From contig CALLAF010000043.1 of assembly GCA_938002605.1 (NCBI GenBank), positions 1 to 57,956 on the forward strand: a stretch of 57,956 bases of DNA, read 5' to 3'. Both the position numbers and the translations under genes were made by a program. The notes under the pieces are model-generated. The model was not told the DNA's origin, ran no database searches, and saw only the letters and a list, made by a program, of their open reading frames with translations. The stretch is from an uncultured Paracoccaceae bacterium (GTDB lineage Bacteria; Pseudomonadota; Alphaproteobacteria; Rhodobacterales; Rhodobacteraceae). Below, piece after piece: positions 54,076 to 57,956 of the stretch (within the stretch, counting starts at the first letter, position 1; every line of letters starts with the position of its first letter).

Positions 54076-54103
54076 GACTGCCCGCCAACAGTGGCGGACA
54101 GTC
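54076..54103 (-). other. hairpin between binding-protein and lyase genes
   Basis: GACTG-C-CCGCC and GGCGG-A-CAGTC pair around a six-base loop. No U-tract follows on the minus strand. Such hairpins after binding-protein genes often protect the upstream mRNA and so raise binding-protein output over downstream genes. Confidence 0.6.
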
Positions 54104-54117
54104 CGGGAGGAAACGTA

Positions 54118-55665
54118 TTAGTTACCGTATTGACGTGTGTACGCGGCCTGCATCACTGCGATCACGTCGTTGTAGCCCATGCGATCTAGCTGAGCGACAT
54201 AGTCATCCCAGTCAGCTTCGATGTCGCCAGTGCCCAAAATCCACGCCTGCTGACGCTCCAGCATATAGGTTTGGATTTGGGTCCAATTACGGTCGTAGAC
54301 GCGTTGTTCATCTTCGTTGAACGCCACGCCCAAGAATTGGTCGATCAGCAGATCATTCGCGTCGTAAAGCTCAATCCCTTCGCGGGCGGCTTCTGCTGTC
54401 CACTGCCATTCATAGCGGTAGTCCTGCCAGTAGCCGCGCTGGATTTGTGCGCCGACTTCGTACATCTGCGTGTTCACCGCGATGCCGCCATTCAGGACCT
54501 CGTCGGTAAAGACTGGTTCGCCGTCGACCATGTTCCATGTGTCGCCTTCAACACCAAAGTTCGACAACAAACGGCCTTCTTCGGTAAAGAAGAAATCAAA
54601 GTACTTGATTGTCTCAACGACGTTTTCATTGGTGTGGCTGATCGCCCAACCGTCGGGTTTGAACGGAATGCGGCGGTGCTCTTCCATGCGGACACCGCTG
54701 ATAGATGCTGGCGGCAAGTAAGGCACAAAGTTAAAGCCTTCGACCGTTCCTTCGAGCGACGCATTGTAACCTGATGTCGACGCAAACCAATCGTGGGTCA
54801 TCCCACCAAGGTTTTCAGACAATAGATAGTCACGTGAACTAGAGCCGCGGGTAAAGATTTCTGGATCGATCAATCCTTCGGCGTACCATTTGGCCAAATG
54901 CGCCATGCCGTCACGGTAGCCTTCGGTCGCATAAGGGTGCTGCAACTGACCATCGACATCCATAAAGTCATGATAGGTGTCAGAGCCACTAGAACGGCCA
55001 TCCCATAGGGTTACATAGCGGATCAGTTCTTCCCACTGGCGTTGGAAAATCGGGATTTCATCTTTCAGGCCGTTGCCATTTGGATCATTGTCGCGGAACG
55101 CAACCAAAACGTCATACAATTCGTTCACGTCTTGCGGCTGTTCTAGACCAAGCGTGTCCAACCAGTCTTGGCGAATGAAGTAAGCGCGGCCAAATTTACC
55201 ATCGGGCAGATAGGGGATGTAATACATATTGCCATCCCACGATGAAATCGCTTGGGCAATGTCAGGGCGTTCGTCAAAGAATGCTTTGATGTGTGGGGCA
55301 TGTTCTTCGATGAGATCGTTCAGCGGTACAAATGCGCCTTCGGGGCCGTATTGGTTGACCGCATCTTTGATCCGGTGGCCGCCAACGATGTCAGGCAGAT
55401 CGCCAGTCGCCAATAGCAGGTTGATCGCTTCGTTGTGGTCAGTTGTGTTCTTACCAGATGTCGCGTCAAGCAGGTGAATACCTGTCATCTCGCGGGCAGC
55501 CAACTCGACCGGATATTCTTCGTTATACCCTTGGGCGCGCGGCCAGTGCATGTGGATCGTCAGCTCAAGCGGCTCATCCACAATTTGCAGATGCCCGTCG
55601 GCGTGCGCGACAGGCGCAATCGCTGTGGTCATCAAGATGGCCGAAGCCAGTTTCATTTTACGCAT
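54118..55665 (-). CDS. alginate-oligosaccharide binding protein (AlgQ/LplA type)
   Basis: A 515-residue periplasmic binding protein with signal peptide (MRKMKLASAILMTTAIAPVA). It contains an EF-hand-like calcium loop, DPNGNGLKDE (about residues 194-203), whose D, N, N, D and E spacing matches the one described for AlgQ of Sphingomonas. The start at 55665 has GGAGG seven bases upstream; the frame from 55677 adds only four residues. It passes alginate oligomers to the two permeases encoded upstream. No lipobox Cys is seen, so it should be soluble. Specificity is inferred from the lyase gene next to it. Confidence 0.87.
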   Translation of the reverse strand: MRKMKLASAILMTTAIAPVAHADGHLQIVDEPLELTIHMHWPRAQGYNEEYPVELAAREMTGIHLLDATSGKNTTDHNEAINLLLATGDLPDIVGGHRIKDAVNQYGPEGAFVPLNDLIEEHAPHIKAFFDERPDIAQAISSWDGNMYYIPYLPDGKFGRAYFIRQDWLDTLGLEQPQDVNELYDVLVAFRDNDPNGNGLKDEIPIFQRQWEELIRYVTLWDGRSSGSDTYHDFMDVDGQLQHPYATEGYRDGMAHLAKWYAEGLIDPEIFTRGSSSRDYLLSENLGGMTHDWFASTSGYNASLEGTVEGFNFVPYLPPASISGVRMEEHRRIPFKPDGWAISHTNENVVETIKYFDFFFTEEGRLLSNFGVEGDTWNMVDGEPVFTDEVLNGGIAVNTQMYEVGAQIQRGYWQDYRYEWQWTAEAAREGIELYDANDLLIDQFLGVAFNEDEQRVYDRNWTQIQTYMLERQQAWILGTGDIEADWDDYVAQLDRMGYNDVIAVMQAAYTRQYGN

Positions 55666-55709
55666 ATTTACCTCCATTTATGCAGTTTTGTTGGACGTCG
55701 TTAACCGGA

Positions 55710-56591
55710 TCACTCTTTCACCCCTCCCAATAGGATGCCTTTGTTGAAATACTTCTGAACAAAGGGATAGATCAGCAGAACCGGAATGATGGAGCAGACA
55801 ACAATCGCAGCTGTGACGGTATCAACCGAATAAGGTGCGTCGATCAGTGTTGCCGCAAATTGTTCGTCATCTGAAAGTTCAGTAATGACGTGGCGTAGAT
55901 AGACCTGTAGTGGGATCTTCTGTTCGTCTTGCAAAAGAACCATCGCCCAAAAGAAGCCGTTCCAGCGTGCCACGATACAAAACAGCGTGACAGTCGCGAT
56001 CGCGGGTTTGGAAAGCGGGATGTAGACCTTGCGCAGCACTTGAAAATCATTCGCGCCATCCATGCGTGCTGCTTCTTCAAAGGATGCAGGGATGCTTTCG
56101 AAAAAGTTGCGCAGCAAGATGATGTTAAACGCGTTACAGGTAAAGGCGATGATGATCCCGAAATAACTATCCAGTAGGTGCAGGTCACGCATGTTCAAGA
56201 AAAACGGGATCAGTCCCGCGTTAAACCACATGGTGAATGCCACCATCAGGTTCCAAAAACGGCGACCGTAAAGTTGGGGGCGCGATAGTGCATAAGCACC
56301 CGGAATGATGATGATCAGGCTCATCACCGTGCCGCCAATCGTGTAGATGAACGTATTGCGATACGATATCCAAAACTGCGGTTCAGACAGAACCTTGCCA
56401 TAGGCGGCAAAGGTCATATCAACCGGTGTCAAAACTACGGTTCCCGCCTGCGCCGCAAACCCAGAGCTAAGCGATAGCGACGCGATGTAGATGAACGGGT
56501 ACAGCGTCGACAGCGCGAACAACCCGACCAGGATCATGTTGGCTATGACAAAGCCTTTGTCACCGCGCGAATAGAGATTCATGTTCGCCAT
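55710..56591 (-). CDS. ABC transporter permease, LplC/AlgM2 type
   Basis: A 293-residue permease with six helices. The EAA loop that meets the ATPase is seen as FEEAARMDGANDFQVLRKVY followed by IPLSKP. The C-terminus ends with FVQKYFNKGILLGGVKE, typical of the LplC group. It starts 11 bases after the other permease and ends 44 bases before the binding-protein start. Together they import oligosaccharides, here probably alginate fragments. Confidence 0.9.
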   Translation of the reverse strand: MANMNLYSRGDKGFVIANMILVGLFALSTLYPFIYIASLSLSSGFAAQAGTVVLTPVDMTFAAYGKVLSEPQFWISYRNTFIYTIGGTVMSLIIIIPGAYALSRPQLYGRRFWNLMVAFTMWFNAGLIPFFLNMRDLHLLDSYFGIIIAFTCNAFNIILLRNFFESIPASFEEAARMDGANDFQVLRKVYIPLSKPAIATVTLFCIVARWNGFFWAMVLLQDEQKIPLQVYLRHVITELSDDEQFAATLIDAPYSVDTVTAAIVVCSIIPVLLIYPFVQKYFNKGILLGGVKE

Positions 56592-56602
56592 TTTCTATTC
56601 CC

Positions 56603-57529
56603 CTACCACAGTGATGTGCGCGAGTAGCGCTTGGAAATTGTGTTCGCGGTCATCACCAGAACAAAGGCAACAACGGCGTTAAACAGACCTGCCGCAGCGG
56701 CCAGATCGTATTGACCGACCTGCAAACCTTGCCGGTAGATGTAGGTGTTCACGACATCCGCGGTTTGATAGGTGGCGGGCTGGTACAGCAGGATGATCAG
56801 CTCAAACCCGACCTCAAGCAGGTTGCCGATACGGATGATCAGCATAATGATGATCGTCGGCATGATTGATGGAATGGTGATTTTCCACATCATCTGCCAG
56901 CGCGAAGCACCGTCTACCACGGCACTTTCATACAGTGACGGGTTCACCCCGGCGATTGCGGCTAAAAACACGATGGAGCTAAACCCAGCCTCTTGCCAAA
57001 TGCCAGACCCGATAAAGATCGGGCGGAACCATTCAGGTTTGGTCAAGAAATAGATCTTATCAAAACCCAGCCAATCAAGCACCGTGTTGACCACGCCCGA
57101 AGATGGCGAAAATGCAGTAATCACGATGCCTGAAATAATCACGGTCGAGATAAAGTGCGGCAGGTAAACAACCGTCTGCACTGTCTTCTTATAGGTTTGG
57201 TTCAGAACCTCGTTAAACATCAGGGCTAAGATGATTGGCATCGGGAATCCAAACACCAACGTCAGCATACTGATAATGACTGTGTTTTTTAACGCGCGAA
57301 TAAACTGGTCGCTGCCAAACAATGTGTGAAAATGTTCAAACCCAATCCAAGGGCTACCCTCGATCCCGCGAAAAACGCTGTAGTCCTTGAACGCAATTTG
57401 CAGCCCGTACATCGGGCGATACAAGAAGACTAAGAACCAGATAATTGTCGGCGCCAACAGCACGTAAATTTGCCAGTTGGCGCGTAGATGGTCCACGATC
57501 CGGGTCATTCTATTGGTGTGATCTGCCAT
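56603..57529 (-). CDS. ABC transporter permease, LplB/AlgM1 type
   Basis: A 308-residue permease with six helices. FLVFLYRPMYGLQIAFKDYS near the start is characteristic of the LplB group, and YESAVVDGASRWQMMWKITI followed by PSIMP is the EAA loop. It begins 12 bases after the ATPase stop codon. It pairs with the LplC-type permease to form the import channel. Confidence 0.9.
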   Translation of the reverse strand: MADHTNRMTRIVDHLRANWQIYVLLAPTIIWFLVFLYRPMYGLQIAFKDYSVFRGIEGSPWIGFEHFHTLFGSDQFIRALKNTVIISMLTLVFGFPMPIILALMFNEVLNQTYKKTVQTVVYLPHFISTVIISGIVITAFSPSSGVVNTVLDWLGFDKIYFLTKPEWFRPIFIGSGIWQEAGFSSIVFLAAIAGVNPSLYESAVVDGASRWQMMWKITIPSIMPTIIIMLIIRIGNLLEVGFELIILLYQPATYQTADVVNTYIYRQGLQVGQYDLAAAAGLFNAVVAFVLVMTANTISKRYSRTSLW

Positions 57530-57541
57530 ATCCAGACCGCC

Positions 57542-57956
57542 TTATGCTGTGCCCGGGTGGCCAAAGGCCATGCCGGTTTCGCCGTCAAAGACTTTGATGT
57601 CGCTGGTCGCAATGCTGAGCGCGGTGACATCTTCAATCTCCATCGCTTTGCCGTTGGTTTCCGCCTTTGCGACAAAGGGTTTGTCAGACACCATCGTGTG
57701 CAACAACGCCTCGGACCCTAAGGTTTCGATCAGATCAAGTGTCACAGGTAACTCAGAGCCGCCATCAATCGGGGCAATCGACATGTGTTCGGGGCGCATA
57801 CCGACAACAATTTTGCGTCCTTCGCTGTGCTCTAGCCCTGGAATGGCTGGTAGCCGGACAGAGACGCCATCGATTTCAGCCAAAGGTCCGTTGGCATCAT
57901 AGGCCAGCTTTGCGTCGATTTGGTTCATCGGCGGAGAACCAATAAAGCCCGCCACA
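57542..57956 (-). CDS. ABC transporter ATPase, MalK/UgpC type (C-terminal part only)
   Basis: The gene enters from the right edge of the window, so only the last ~138 residues are seen. AGFIGSPPMNQIDAKL followed by the OB-like regulatory domain with VVGMRPEHMSIAP and LIETLGSEALLHT match the C-terminal part of MalK/UgpC-family ATPases that serve carbohydrate importers. The Walker motifs lie outside the window. It is the first visible gene of the alginate operon and would power the two permeases. The start cannot be given. Confidence 0.88.
   Translation of the reverse strand, partial: VAGFIGSPPMNQIDAKLAYDANGPLAEIDGVSVRLPAIPGLEHSEGRKIVVGMRPEHMSIAPIDGGSELPVTLDLIETLGSEALLHTMVSDKPFVAKAETNGKAMEIEDVTALSIATSDIKVFDGETGMAFGHPGTA

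Noticed and set aside
1-57956. tRNA, rRNA, insertion sequence or phage genes
   Set aside because: No intergenic region showed a tRNA-like clover leaf or transposase, integrase or phage protein; short or degenerate elements could have been missed by eye.

Overview
The window reads as a chromosomal segment of a marine alphaproteobacterium of the Rhodobacterales (Roseobacter group). This rests on protein style (hmu haem genes with HemP, DUF1636 next to a cobalamin ABC transporter, KpsS-type capsule gene, galactose 1-dehydrogenase, HglS/YdcJ) and on gene layout; no rRNA, tRNA, CRISPR array, integrase or insertion sequence was seen. Coding density is high, with many ATGA overlaps. The assignment to group is inference; no species can be named.

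Layout. (1) 36-2036: a small coiled-coil membrane protein, an OmpA-like protein and a di-haem cytochrome. (2) 2048-8348, minus strand: a cobalamin riboswitch (8161-8348) followed by DUF1636, an ABC transporter (BtuD/F/C type) and then an IorAB-type molybdenum hydroxylase whose cytochrome partner is the gene at 1395. (3) 8404-16681: haem uptake. A TonB-ExbD-ExbD-ExbB operon with a TonB-dependent receptor on the minus strand faces hmuS-hmuU-hmuV on the plus strand, with hemP and a 55-residue unknown gene after it. The usual hmuT gene is absent. (4) 16881-22769, minus strand: a RiPP cluster of the thiazole/oxazole-modified type. It has a precursor peptide with 18 Ala-Cys-Met triplets, a ThiF/E1-like leader-binding protein, a YcaO cyclodehydratase, a SagB-type dehydrogenase and, last, a TonB-dependent receptor. 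This is the most novel system in the window. (5) 23019-26351: a large SAM-cyclase-ATPase-TPR signalling protein divergent from the precursor. (6) 26480-34195: hexuronate catabolism (galactose dehydrogenase, uxuA, uxuB, kduD, kduI, kdgF-like cupin, uxaC) with a divergent GntR regulator. (7) 34362-40186: a BMP-type nucleoside/nucleobase ABC importer with a cytosine-deaminase-like hydrolase, converging on an HglS-type 2-oxoadipate decarboxylase. (8) 41658-47618: an RND efflux pump with two adaptor proteins and a divergent TetR regulator with two clear operators. (9) 47565-50808: a decayed kpsF, a kpsS capsule gene and a MATE exporter. (10) 50893 to the right edge: alginate-oligosaccharide import and breakdown (ABC transporter, PL15 exolyase, DEH reductase).

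How they fit together. Regions 6 and 10 both lead to 2-keto-3-deoxygluconate: alginate oligomers are imported, cut to DEH by the PL15 lyase and reduced, while glucuronate-type sugars enter through UxaC-UxuB-UxuA and unsaturated uronates through KdgF-KduI-KduD. Regions 2-4 form a block devoted to metal, haem and cobalamin uptake. The RiPP cluster lies inside that block and ends in its own outer-membrane receptor, which suggests, but does not prove, that its cysteine/azole-rich product is a metal or haem ligand that is taken back up.
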